Assembly: GCA_002224055.1 (NCBI GenBank) | Contig: AZLU01000330.1 | Coordinates: forward strand, 1-33,966 | DNA length: 33,966 nt | Origin: Pezizomycotina sp. ARF18 | Taxonomy: Eukaryota > Ascomycota | Direction: 5' to 3' | Shown: piece after piece, positions 24,213 through 33,966 of the stretch | Layout: the number at the start of each line of letters is the position of its first letter | How positions within the stretch are numbered: position 1 is the first letter of the stretch | Notes under the pieces: generated by a model | Databases searched by the model: none | Told to the model about the DNA's origin: nothing | What the model saw: the letters and a program-made list of their open reading frames with translations, nothing else | Position numbers and translations under genes: made by a program

Positions 24213-25904
24213 TTCAGCCATTCCTCATGAACGAGGGATGATTACCTTCGTTCATTTAGGAATGATGAAATAAGATTTAAGACTTCATATCGTTTTGTAT
24301 CGCACGCGGAGGCTTAGAAACGATAGAAGTAAATTCGTGATAAGTTGTCTATATAGCAATAATTAAGTGGTTAGCTTCTTCGTATAAAGCACTGGTGCGA
24401 TTATTTGTTATTTTATTTTATTTATTTTATTTCTTTTTTTTTTACAAATCTGGTGCAGCACCGTGGCTTCTTTTTGGGATGGACCTACCTATCAACGTTA
24501 TCATCAGGATTCCCTTCTTCAACATCCTGAGAGCTTTCGTTAGATGCTCATTTAGTATTACGGCTGCAAAATACGTCCAGGATTAAAATTAGCCTTAAAA
24601 CTCTTTCAATATCAAAGCTGCAATCTTTGACAATAAATTCAATCACCTTCTGCCGTAGTTTCCCAATGAGAAGGTTCTTTTCCTTCACCTCGCTCTCAAA
24701 CGAGAGGCCTTCTCCAGCTTCCTCCGTCGTTTTTAATTTCGACTGTAACCGTTTGTTAGCGAAGGGAGTCCACCTTTAGGGCATACAACGGAATAATCCA
24801 ACTTTCTATTAAAGATATTTTAATTTCATAACTTGCTCAGCAGTCGTCGCTCTCTTCACCAGATCATCCCTTTCTTTCGTAACCTCCTCCAAGCACTGTT
24901 GGAGGACTCAACCACATATTTCAGCTCACGCTTTCGCTCTGTTGTTTTTTTTTTTTCGAATATCGAAATAAATTAGCGGCAAAGTTTCTGCGAGAACGAA
25001 TTGCGATACCATGACGTATATGCGTTATTAAATTTAGGATACCGATATTTCAGACAGTCCTTACCGATCTGTAGGTGCTGGATAGCTTTCTGTAAGCTCT
25101 CAGCAGCAGAAGATCCTTATTCCGCTCCGCCAGAATATTCTCGTAGGCTTCCCTCTGAGTCGCTACTTGGTCTTCCAGCTCGGCGCACCGATCGCTCACC
25201 GCCTTCCTTACAGAACTCTCTTCCATAGCGAGGACTTCCCAATCCTGCATCGATTGCCGTGTCGTCTCGATTTCATGGTAAAGCTTTTTTCGCAGAGCTT
25301 CGGCCTCCTCGCGCTCCCTAACCCAATTCTGCTGCGACACATTCATCTGTCCGCAGCTTCGTGAGATTCTTCTCAAGGTCTGTTTCTTTGCGCGGTGCGG
25401 CTGTGAGTTCTTTCCGTAACGAGTCGTTCTCGGACAACAAGTCCTTGTTCTGCTCCTCGACCTCTTCTAGCCGGCTCTTGCATTGCTCGAGTTCTTCCTG
25501 CGCTCACAAAAGAAAAAAAGAAAAAAAAAAGAAACGATAGATCCTTAGTATCAACAATCCCGAAGTCTAAATCATGAATTGAATTTTTGTTGTGATTAAT
25601 TTTCAATATGAGTATAGTTGAAACTCATCCTTGCGTGTCTTTATCAATTGAATTCGGGAGGATTTAGACTACTAGCAATTAAATATATTTCAGAATGAGG
25701 TTGGGAACCTACTGCGTCCTGCTTTAGTCGTCCCGAGAGTTGTTCTGATTGTCGAGAGTTTACCGAAAGCGACTTAGTTTATCATCGAGTTGCTGATTCT
25801 CCTCTAGAGCCTCGGCCAGTTCTTCTCTTTTTTGGCCAGCTTGCTCTCGGCTTCGGCCAGCTTCTCTTCAGCAGACTTGCATTCTCATCGGATTCGTCAG
25901 GCAT
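24045..25904 (-). CDS. IMH1: Golgin Imh1-like coiled-coil protein with GRIP domain
   Basis: GRIP golgins bind Arl1 at the trans-Golgi and tether vesicles. The minus strand encodes long heptad-rich segments: AEEKLAEAESKLAKKREELA (25870-25810), EELEQCKSRLEEVEEQNKDL (25500-25440), then DWEVLAMEESSVRKAV and ELEDQVATQREAYENILAER (25230-25115). Near the C-terminus come EVKEKNLLIGKLRQ and AVILNEHLTKALRMLKKGNP (about 24560-24500). The GRIP region follows after an intron (QLITNLLLSFLSLPRADTKR, YEVLNLISSFLNW) and a last exon EEQREAAGLVRQTPGSS. Two introns carry homopolymers. Frame breaks are frequent. The coding length seems about 450-500 residues, short for Imh1 (often 700-900), so exons may be missed or the start at 25904 may be internal. 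Confidence 0.82.
24181..24212. repeat. T20-A12 homopolymer pair in the last IMH1 intron
   Basis: Twenty T are followed directly by twelve A, which can fold back on itself. It lies inside the intron whose donor is gtaatc near 24246 and whose acceptor is acataacag near 24163. Confidence 0.85.
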
Positions 25905-26633
25905 GCTGGAACACCTCACGTTGCGCGTCTTGTGTTGCGGAATAGGGTCGTTTTGGCAACAGCGGAGAAGCTGCAATGCTTGCGTGTTTTGCTCCTAGCG
26001 TCGTGTATCACGAAAAATTCTTCTCTGGAGTAGATGAATATCGATTGATGGCGGAGAAAAAAGAGTGGCTGATTGTCGTCTTGACCGTTCTCACGATCCT
26101 TTCACGATAGTCGGCGTACGGAATTGCTTAGACTCCCGCCTCGTGGCAAGTTCCGAGTGTGCAAAAGAAAATTTAGTTAGAAGAGAAGAGGGAGGGATTC
26201 CTTTTTATTTTATTTTATTTATTTATATATTTATTTATTTTTTCTCTCTTTTTAATGGTCGGTGTGCGCTTTTGTTAATTTGCCGAGCCTTAAAAGAAAG
26301 AAAGAAAGTTTCTTCGACTACTTTTCTCCAGCAAGCAACTTGCTTCAAACCGAAAGAAGCTAATTAAGCGAAACGGAACTGAAATAGTATACAAATGATA
26401 TTATTCCTTCCAGCCTCATAGCTCAGACGACTTGTATTAAAGCTCTCTCTCACGATATCTCTGGAAATAGAATACTGAAATGTGACTTACTTGCTTCAGT
26501 ACTTATAACTCAATAATATCAATCACAAACACGACAGCGGAGCAAAGAGCATTTCTCAGCGTGCAGCTGGAATTAATCTTATCGGACAACCACGACCATC
26601 TTCGTGACGTTCGTAGGCGCTGAAAGAGCTGTG
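25905..26633. other. Shared promoter region of IMH1 and the kinase gene
   Basis: The two genes are head to head. The region includes an AT-rich tttattttatttatttat tract near 26200-26240 and gaaagaaagaaag near 26293. Additional upstream exons of IMH1 may hide between 25905 and 26060, where the composition is still coding-like. Confidence 0.4.
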
Positions 26634-27552
26634 ATGTCAAACATGGAAGTCGAGACAAGCGTACAGCAGCAACAATCGAGCAACAATGGGTCGGCAACAC
26701 AACCGCGTGCGCGAGCACGACAGAGAAGAGGAGGTTCTCAAGACTACCTCAACAATCAAGATGAGATTCTGAACCACCTCGCCGAGTCCACGCTTTCGTT
26801 GTACCGTACGCACGCCCGACCCACCGCCTTCTCGTAGGCATCGCCGGAGTCCTGGATCGGGGAAAAACAACGCTGGCGAGGAACGTGGTCGAAAGGAACC
26901 TTCTGACGCAGAAGCAGCTGGGTAACGATTGCGACCGTGTTGTCGATGGACGGTACCATTATTCGAGAACAGAGCTTTGATGGGATGTCTGACCCCGCGG
27001 AACTCACAGGAGCGAGGGGCACCGTTCACGTTCGATGTGAGGCTCTGAAAGCGCTACTAGAAAGCTTGAGGGAACCTGTTAGGAAGGAGAGAAGATGCTC
27101 AGATTTTTACGCGTCTAGCTTCGATCACGCTGTAAAGGTGACTACATATAGCTATGTTCATAGATTTTTTTCATAGTAGTTTTATGGATCTAGACTAATG
27201 TATTTCCCATGATTTTAGATCCGGTCAAGGACGATATCGCAATCCTCCCCACACACGAATCATCATCGCAGAAGGCAACTACCTCTGCTTTTCGCCACCT
27301 CCTTCGGCTTCCATCTCGTCCGCCGACTGGACCCACCTTCTCCAAAGTGGCAAAGATCGCCCTCTTTTCCACAGGTCGTGGTTCATGAAACTCCCGCTTC
27401 GGTCGTCCGCGAAAGATTAGCTAAGAGGCACCTCGAGCCGGAATCGTCAAGGCAATGGAGGAAGCTCAAGAGAGAGCGGGTGGCAGTGATCTTCGAAACG
27501 CGGATGACTATTACGCTGGAAGATCAGGCCGGATATCACGATAATATCCTGA
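26634..27552 (+). CDS. P-loop kinase of the YFH7/uridine-kinase-like family
   Basis: This is an ATP-dependent small-molecule kinase of the P-loop NTPase fold; yeast Yfh7 has no established substrate. After a Gln/Ser/Arg-rich leader come LNHLAESTLSLYRTHA and, after repair of three indels near 26835-26875, the Walker A segment VGIAGVPGSGKTTLARNVVE. MDGYHYSRTEL follows (about 26945-26972), then SDPAEL and GARGAPFTFDV. Exon 1 ends at 27137 (gtgact donor) and exon 2 starts at 27219. Exon 2 reads DPVKDDIAILPTH, RIIIAEGNYLCFSPPPSA, WFMKLP, VVRERLAKRHLEAGIVKAME, EAQERAGGSDLRNADD and RPDITIIS before the stop at 27550. Order and motifs fit the family well. The ATG may be 26604, 26634 or 26643. Eight or so indels break the frame. 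Confidence 0.83.
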
Positions 27553-27730
27553 AACGAAGACACAAACAATACCTAAAAAAAAAAAAAATAGAAAGAATCC
27601 TAACCAAAAAAAAAGCATTTTTCTTCTTAAGTTTTAGCACGACTTTGATGGAAAAAAAAAAGGGTATACACTATATCGTAAAGCTTTCCTAAGCTAACCG
27701 TAACTACATCGCACCTACAAGCTCACTTGT

Positions 27731-28500
27731 TCAACACTTTTGAAGATGCTCCAGTTCTGCATGATCCGACCTTTTGATCCTTGCATTCTTGAGGGCCCCG
27801 TCGAGCAAAGGTGCGGCAAGGAGAGCTGCCCGTTTAACGTCTCTCCTAAAATATGCGCTTTCAACCTCAGCTAGAATCTCTTCCGGATCCGTATTGCTGC
27901 TAGAGCCAACGTTCTTCTTTATAGATAAATTAGCTGCCTTGCATTACTTTAAGGAAGCCATTCTTAAGATGGTTTTTTACTTCTGCAGTAGTCCCGAATA
28001 ATATACTATGGACTACCGTGTGTATGCATTCTTCAGTTTTTGGAAAACGTCCTCTTTCATGTTTACGAGTTTATCTCGACCGCTTGAGGATTTCATCTTT
28101 GGTTGTCGGAAGGTTCGTCGTCTTTATCGGCGTCCTTATCATCATCATTATCTGAATCTAAGGTAGTATTGCCGAAAAGTAGCAGTTCCGTTGCCATGTC
28201 AAGTGAAGCGTCATCCTCGTTGACACCTGATTGACAGATACCGTTTGCAGGCTCCTTCATTTGATCGCTTCCCATGTCCAAAGTGATTTGCGTATGTCCG
28301 TGATGCATGTGGAGGAGGAGAGAGTTTTCTTCGCTTTTGGGACGCTCAGAAGCTATCTTTTTGTTGCTGTAAAGCTTTTGAAACTAAAAAAGAGAGAAAA
28401 AAGCAACGTTCAAAAAAGGAAGCATATTTAAGGTACGGCCCCACATGCCAAAAACTCGCAAGGTTTCGCGCCAATTAACCAATAAATTGTCAACGAACCT
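27731..28500 (-). CDS. Unidentified acidic protein, intron-split
   Basis: I do not recognise this gene. The clearest exon lies at 28400-28040 on the minus strand: an acceptor tttttttag, FQKLYSNKKIASERPKSEEN, MHHGHTQITLDMG, an Asp-rich run (DSDNDDDKDADKDDEPSD) and NMKEDVFQKLKNAYT, ending at a gtagtc donor. The last exon carries TDPEEILAEVESAYFRRDVK and RAALLAAPLLDGALKNARIK, then HAELEHLQKC before the TGA at 27731. A piece RFVDNLLVNWRETLR near 28500-28450 may be an earlier exon. The helical C-terminus and acidic middle suggest a nuclear or complex-forming protein, but this is a guess. The upstream boundary is not determined. Confidence 0.4.
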
Positions 28501-28611
28501 CATACGAGCAGCTAAAACGAAAAAAATATAAGGGAAATCCATAAAACCCTTCCAAGCATAGGTACGATTCCGCGAAAAGAAAAACACCATCACCACGCTC
28601 TGAAGACCACT

Positions 28612-29332
28612 ATGTCAAGGCAAGGCTCATCCTCCGGTCTCCTACAAACCGCCGGCCGTCCTGCATAACGACGCACGACAAGCTATGGGCCGAAATGCAG
28701 CTGAAGCTGGAAGACATCGAGCTCTCGGCGTCCGCATCCGGAGCGGGAGTCGTTCCCGCTTTAGGCCACGGTAACACCGCCCTGGGAGGACCTCCGCGTC
28801 GCCCAGGTCGCGCTCGCCCAGGCTTGGCGCCCGCAACAAGGACGATAACCACACCGCTGAAGACGGAGAGGTCCGCCGAATGCCGCCGGCACAAAAGACG
28901 CGAAATCATCGTCCGACGAGCACGGCAAGGCTTCCGATACGACGCAGGCCGCGCACGCTGCCGCTAAGCCGGATAATAAAGCTACCGGTACCACGGGCGG
29001 CGGCGCTGACGGTCCTGCTAATACGACTCTGCTCCTCCGCTCCGACGGCACGCAAGCTTCAGAGGGCAAGCAGGGGCGGTAGCGGCGGCCGACGTCAAGC
29101 CTTTCTACCTGGAGGATAAAACTCGCGCGGACATCCAATCGGCCCGGAAGCGGAGAGAAGCGAACGACGAGCACTTCGGTAAAGTTCAGCAAGGGCGTCC
29201 TGGACGTCGTCAGAAGCTGGATACGGTTGCGAAGTCGATGATCGTCGTGAGGAGGCGACGAAGGAGATATGGGCGACCAACAATGGGGACAGCACGAGTG
29301 AGGACTCAGTTTCGATAAACACGACGCGCTGA
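28612..29332 (+). CDS. Conserved ascomycete coiled-coil protein (possibly DUF5315)
   Basis: The plus strand encodes SYKPPAVLHNDA, HDKLWAEMQLKLEDIELSAS, then VFALGHG-like residues and LEDLRVAQVALAQAWAR. A low-complexity Ala/Thr/Gly/Lys stretch (28900-29040) precedes the C-terminal helix KRREANDEHFGKVQQGVLDV, VRKLDTVAKSMIVV, EEATKEIW and an acidic end STSEDSVSINTTR before the stop at 29330. The LWAEMQ and LRVAQVALAQAWAR blocks are, from memory, typical of fungal proteins listed as DUF5315; I cannot verify this here. Function is unknown. The frame breaks near 28650, 28760, 28790, 28840, 29080 and 29245. The ATG at 28612 is a minimum start; coding-like sequence may reach further upstream. Confidence 0.6.
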
Positions 29333-30153
29333 AGAAAGGGTCAGATTGAAAAGCGCATCGTATGCTCTTCTTTCGATAGAAGTGTTTTTGGCCCATAGCT
29401 GTTCCACAGATATTAAGCCCTCGAGTAGCCTCAAAACGGCAAATCTCGGGTGTAGTGGAGCTTCCCTAAAGAGAAGACTGAAGATCATTCAAAATGCTTA
29501 CCACAATTCGACCTCTGGGAGTCGACTATGGTCAATTTACTCATTGCTATTGGATATACAGAACATGATATTGAAACGAATATCCGTAAGATTAACGGGG
29601 TTACATACAGCTCCATTAAGTCTACTCAGGAAAAGCGCCAAAGATGCGAGGATACGAGCGGGGTCCTCACATATTAGAAGTTTCTAAAAGACCGCATACA
29701 CCTATCACGATATCGGGTCTAGAAACGTGCGTTGTAAAGTATTCAGTTAACACAAATCGTTTGCATTAAGTACATTGATAACCAAAAAAAAAAACAGGAG
29801 CAAAAGAAATTATTGTCGTGTATGCTTTTATAATATCATTAATAAATTTACAGGTTAAGATTTTTCTATGCTTGCCCGGCTCCTCGATGCTTTCCCAGTT
29901 TCTTGTCTTTCGCGATGTTTTGACTAAATGTGATAGCCAACTAATTCTGGGACAAGTCCTCTGTCCAAACGTCCTGGAATTTCTAACTTACCTGTCGTGA
30001 TTCCCTTAGATACTAACTGTGAAAAAATACCAAGATGAGAGACGGATGAAAAAAGCAGATATCATTTCTATTTTTTGTTTTCTTAGCTTGTTTTAGGTTT
30101 CTTCTTCTAAAAATAAAATCCAAAACCGCAATCCTGCTTACTGCCGCTACTCT
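29333..30153. other. Convergent intergenic region, no gene seen
   Basis: AT-rich sequence between the coiled-coil gene and the end of PCT1. The 113-codon plus-strand frame at 29346-29687 and the 60-codon frame at 29818-30000 show no resemblance to known proteins and no conserved-looking composition. Confidence 0.45.
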
Positions 30154-31760
30154 CTACCCGTATAGATTATTACTCTTCTCCTCCGTGGGGCTTCGAAGTC
30201 CATCGGACTCCTCATCGCTACCCTCAGAGCCGTTGGCGATGCCGCGAGGGAACCCCGAGCACTGCCGGTCTTGTTTTCATCTAAACAGACTGTTAGACAC
30301 TATCTGGTTATACTTGCATATCAAGCGGGGAGTAATTTGATACCCATGATCTCACCCCACTTAGTAAACCAGCGAGTATCCCGTGGCGAATTCGAGGGCG
30401 AGCTCGTGCGCTGTATATCGGACGGGGGATGAAGGGAGTTGCTTGTCGGGGCGTTAGGGGATAAAAAGGGGATAGCTGGAGACGCCGTTCTTGGTGACGG
30501 TGCCCAAAACTTTGCCCAGTTCATCCTTTAACTCCTTCCCAGTGGTTGACCAGTTCGTCTTAATAGAGTCCGAAGTTCATTAATGTGCCTCTTGACATCC
30601 AACTCGTTCTTCTTAAGCCACGAAACATTGAGCTCCTGTCGGGGTGTGCCGCGCTTAAGTTGCCGCGAGATGTACTTTTCGTAGTCGCGCACAATCCTAT
30701 TATGCGTGTTAGAGGGGGTGAACAGAGACTAAAAATTGAGGAGCTGCGGGTTATAGGCTTCCACTTACTTTGTGATGATGTAAGTAGTTGATATCCTTCC
30801 GTCCTCTGAGTTACTAGGAATTTGCCTGCCTCCTTGCACGGTTTGTATATGTCGTCCGTGTCAGCGCCGGCGTACGGTTTCATCATCGGTGGGCGAGTAA
30901 ATCTATGCCATGGTTGCTCCAAGAATTCCGGCGTCACGATCCACGGCGCATCTTCGATGACTTCGTCGACCCATTTGCAGTGCCGGAGAGTTTCGCTCTT
31001 TCCTTGTCGTCCAGTACGTAATGCCTTTGCGTTTGTGGGTCTCGTGTCGTTCGGGATACCGACCAAGAGATATACATTGTCGAACGCCTTCTTTGCTTGC
31101 TCAAGTTGTCGCATGTGCCTGTTGTAGAGTGATATAGGTAATTAGCGCGAATCACAAACTTTCGTATATTAAACTTCCCAATAATTTCTCGCCTTTTATC
31201 CTTTCAATTGGTCGAGGATTAAAAAAGTGGGGTGGATTTCTGATGTTCCTCAATGGCCCTACGCAACTTGGCGATGACGTAGTTTTATTGCAAAAACAGA
31301 TAGAGGCGGAAAAAAAAAAAAAAAAAAAAAAACATACCCAAGATGGAACAAATCGAAACTCCATCAGCGTAAACCCTAACAGGCCGATCTGTCGGCGGAG
31401 GGTTCATGCTGTAGCCTTTTGGCGCAAGCGTACCGCCTTTCTCTGGCGGTGGGATGTTTGGCTTGTCTGCTGCCGTCTGACTTGGTAGATCAAGGTCTTC
31501 TCCCACTTCCTCCTGAGAGCCGCTTTCAGGGTTCGGAACTATTAACGGATGGAGATTTCTGGCCTTTTTAGCAGTCGGAGACTTGGTCGGGCCAGCGCAT
31601 TCCATTGTTATCAGCATTGCCGGCGTCGTTGTCCGACGAGTTTTCGAGCGAAGTTGATGATTGCCGGGGGACAGCTGGGAGGTCATGGGTGCTTGATGCC
31701 GGTTTTGTGGTCTCCGATACTCTTTCCTTTCGAGGTGGACGAAGATCGTGTTGTCGCCAT
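30154..31760 (-). CDS. PCT1: Choline-phosphate cytidylyltransferase, 4 exons
   Basis: This enzyme makes CDP-choline from CTP and phosphocholine, the rate-setting step of the Kennedy pathway, on nuclear and ER membranes. Exons as rebuilt: 31338-31760, 30769-31118, 30314-30696 and 30154-30280. A disordered N-terminus (MATTRSSSTSKGKS) leads to RPVRVYADG and the split HxGH-type site (DLFHLG, then HMRQLEQAKKAF across intron 1). VYLLVGIPNDT, ETLRHCKWVDEVIEDAPWIV, YAGADTDDIYKP, AGKFLVTQRTEG (RTEGIST signature), KIVRDYEKYISRQLKRGTPR and the helix LKKNELDVKRHINELR follow. The tail has EFATGYSL and an acidic Ser-rich end (GSEGSDEESDGLRSPTEEK). Missing bases lie near 31665, 31365, 31045, 30960, 30785, 30570, 30460 and 30245. 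The family is unmistakable. Confidence 0.93.
31310..31332. repeat. 23-base homopolymer at the 5' end of PCT1 intron 1
   Basis: On the coding strand the intron opens gtatgt and runs straight into 23 T. The tract sits immediately after the 5' splice site, where U-rich sequence can help U1 recognition; that role is inference. Confidence 0.85.
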
Positions 31761-32967
31761 GGTTTATTTGGGTAACTAGGTCCTGCTAGGAGGTCAAGGT
31801 GAAGAAGTAAAGATATTCTAGGACAGAAGTTGCATGCTATGTGAGGAGCTGGCACATTGGAACCCTAAACGGCACCGAGTGGGAAAAAAAAAAAAAAAAC
31901 CGGGAATGGGGTATGTCTAAGATAAGAAAAGGAGGAGGGGTTTTGTTCAGGAAAGGAAAGATGAAATATTTATATACTACTGGTATATACTAGTTTGTAA
32001 AAAAGTATTGACAGATGACAAGGCAGCTAAGGCCTGGAGTCAGTGGTGGGACGGCATGTGAAGAAATAAAAAAAAAGCAGAGACATGCCAACAAAGTTCA
32101 GTTATCTCTCACATTACTTATTATTATTATTATTATTCATTACTATCTTTTTGGTGGGACGCTAAGGTGAGCACGTCTTTGCGAATTGTCGTCTATTGGT
32201 CGGATTATCGTCTACTTGCTGCAGGTTTTTTCCCTTCTCCCTCGGATGATGAAAAGCAGGGTTCTTCCTTTGATAATACAAAAAGAACTAGCTGATCGTG
32301 GTCGATTTCCGAATACTCCTCTGGTGGGGCAAAATAAATGGAGGAAAGACGTTCAAGTATGAGAAGGATAAAATGTCCAAGAATATCTTAGGTTAAGGTC
32401 GTTGGTAGTTCAGGTGGTCTTCCTGTCTTCTGCAAAAAAACGATAAATGATGACGATACGAAATGCTTATGATGATGAATTTTAAAACTGTGTAAAAAGG
32501 AAAAAAAAAAAGAGAGGAGGAAAGCGGGTGACAAAAACCACCAAGGCGATAGAAGAGAGATAGAGATAGATACTCGATTAAGAGAAACCGAATATCTATA
32601 TAAGATAACCACCGCCGTGAATGAAAAAACAGAAATAAACACCAAAAAGTCGCGTCGAAAGAGAGAAACAAAGTAGATATATAAATAACCAAATATTCTA
32701 TCTTGTATTTAATAGATTTGGGGGATAGGGAAAGTCCTTAAAGTAGCAACACCTCATTTAACCTTTTTGAGGGAGATTCCTTTTTTTTTTTTTTTTTGGA
32801 TGTATAATCAATCACAAAAAACAATAAAGCCGTGAGCGAGAGAGACACCATTTTAGAACGCCACTTTGGCAAGTTGCAAATTGCAATCAATTGCTTATTG
32901 GAAGAGCAATATTTTCTTTACATTTAATATTAAAATATCTTACTGGTAAATTAGCTATTCAACAAAA

Positions 32968-32968
32968 A

Positions 32969-33066
<98 letters not shown>

Positions 33067-33081
33067 AATAAATAAATAAAT
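32968..33081. repeat. AAT and AAAT microsatellite
   Basis: About eight units of aat are followed by about 22 units of aaat with one 3-base irregularity near 33066. It lies in gene-poor DNA and gives false Ile- and Leu-Phe-rich frames on the minus strand. Confidence 0.95.
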
Positions 33082-33648
33082 ACTTACTTCTAAAATGAAA
33101 AAGAAAAGAAGGGAAGCGCCAATTTGCTGAGCGCAGGTGTGATTTCACTGGGTGGAAGGAAAAACAACTTAGCAACTTCGAAGAGGGCAAGAGGGGAGGT
33201 TTTGACAGAGCGACAGGGAGGCGTTCTGGAAAGGGCAATTAGTGGTGTGACCTCGAACGGTAAAAAAAAAAAAACTTTTAACCTTTCGATTGTAACGGTT
33301 CGGGAAATAATCTTTTCCTGTTCAAATTAGTTTGGGTTTCGCCTCATCCAGTCGTTGTTTGAAAGGGCCTCGGCTTATACAAGCTCATCTCTAGCTTTTT
33401 CACTAGTAATAGAATAATGTAATAGTGTGCGCCTGATTCCTAAGTAATCCAGCAGCAGCATGTTCGTGCCAAAAAAAAAAAAGAAAAGAAAGAAAAGAAA
33501 AAGAAAATATGGCACTTGCATGATGCTGTTTGAACTGCCTGGCACGGTGGTGTCACCTTTGTTTGCGATAGACGAATTACTTACCTTAATCCTTTAATCC
33601 TAGTCGCCTCGTTTAACGCTCTTGACGACTTTTTTTTATTTTGTTTCT

Positions 33649-33662
33649 GCGTAGCGCTACGC
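33649..33662. promoter_or_regulatory. 14-bp perfect palindrome
   Basis: The sequence gcgtagcgctacgc equals its own reverse complement. It is GC-rich inside AT-rich DNA, 300 bp left of the E-box palindrome. It could be a dimer-binding operator or a short hairpin. Confidence 0.4.
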
Positions 33663-33945
33663 GGAAAATTAAAAATTAAGCAGATTTAAAGCGCCCAAAG
33701 TCTCAAGACTAACGTGGCCAAAGCGGAGGAAAAACAATTATATACAGTTTGTACAAGATATTAAATTTCTTGGTTGCGCCGTGCAACCCGCCTCTTGCGC
33801 ATCTGTGAGATAATTATTCTCCCATTGGCTACCTTAACTCCATGTGCAGAGCAAACAAGCACCGTAACGCCACGGAAAGAGGAAATAAGAACGAGAAACA
33901 AGAAACAAGAAAAAACAATGAACAATGAACCAGCGTTGTATTAGG

Positions 33946-33955
33946 ATCACGTGAT
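33946..33955. promoter_or_regulatory. E-box palindrome ATCACGTGAT
   Basis: This is a perfect 10-bp palindrome around CACGTG. The core TCACGTGA is the preferred site of the bHLH factor Cbf1/Cpf1 in fungi; other bHLH factors bind related sites. It lies at the window edge and probably belongs to a gene outside it. Confidence 0.4.
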
Positions 33956-33966
33956 ATAACACCTGC

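Larger units (their letters stand above)
31761..33966. other. Gene-poor right end with low-complexity DNA
   Basis: No convincing gene is visible. It holds the PCT1 promoter, ttattatt units near 32119, A-rich tracts and the microsatellite listed separately. A minus-strand segment at about 32335-32275 reads APPEEYSEIDHDQLVLFVLS and could be an exon of an unseen gene, but nothing supports it further. From 33600 the composition suggests a promoter region for a gene beyond the window. Confidence 0.5.

Noticed and set aside
29346-29687. 113-codon plus-strand frame downstream of the coiled-coil gene
   Set aside because: It has no family resemblance and lies in AT-rich intergenic DNA; it is compatible with chance.
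32951-33238. 95-codon minus-strand frame with Leu/Ile/Phe/Tyr repeats
   Set aside because: It is a translation of the AAAT and AAT microsatellite.

Overview
The window is nuclear DNA of a filamentous ascomycete. Its genes are split by short GT-AG introns, one with a TACTAAC branch point, and its proteins match ascomycete families: the DEAD-box helicase Dbp2, mitochondrial porin, golgin Imh1, choline-phosphate cytidylyltransferase, splicing factor Cwf18 and the mitochondrial Holliday resolvase Cce1/Ydc2. The intron density (12 exons rebuilt for DBP2, 7 for porin) would suit an early-diverging Pezizomycotina lineage such as Pezizomycetes, but that is inference.

Nearly every conserved gene is interrupted by single-base losses, mostly where a doubled base has become single (aa to a, gg to g), while the encoded motifs remain intact. 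I read this as an uncorrected long-read consensus and not as decay, because essential genes are affected equally. CDS entries therefore give gene spans, with exon limits and approximate frame breaks in the evidence.

Layout, left to right: an AT-rich, repeat-like end with a 0.4 kb element bounded by inverted repeats (1-1643); CCE1/YDC2 (+); DBP2 (-), with an unusually long intron at a known conserved position and an 8-nt microexon; an A-rich spacer; a secreted single-pass membrane protein (-); a GC-rich island that is probably an unidentified gene (+); a mitochondrial PPR protein (-); a trypsin-fold peptidase-like protein (-) and an unidentified protein (-), separated by a short decayed tandem repeat; Cwf18 (+); a mitochondrial J-domain protein (+); porin (-); Imh1 (-); a YFH7-type P-loop kinase (+), head-to-head with Imh1; an unidentified acidic protein (-); a conserved coiled-coil protein (+); PCT1 (-); and a gene-poor, microsatellite-rich end.

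The genes are ordinary housekeeping loci (RNA processing, mitochondrial biogenesis, Golgi traffic, phospholipid synthesis) on both strands, with no sign of a co-regulated cluster. I found no tRNA, rRNA, CRISPR array, biosynthetic cluster or clear new molecular system. The most interesting points are the DBP2 gene architecture and the two neighbouring proteins between 14974 and 17887.
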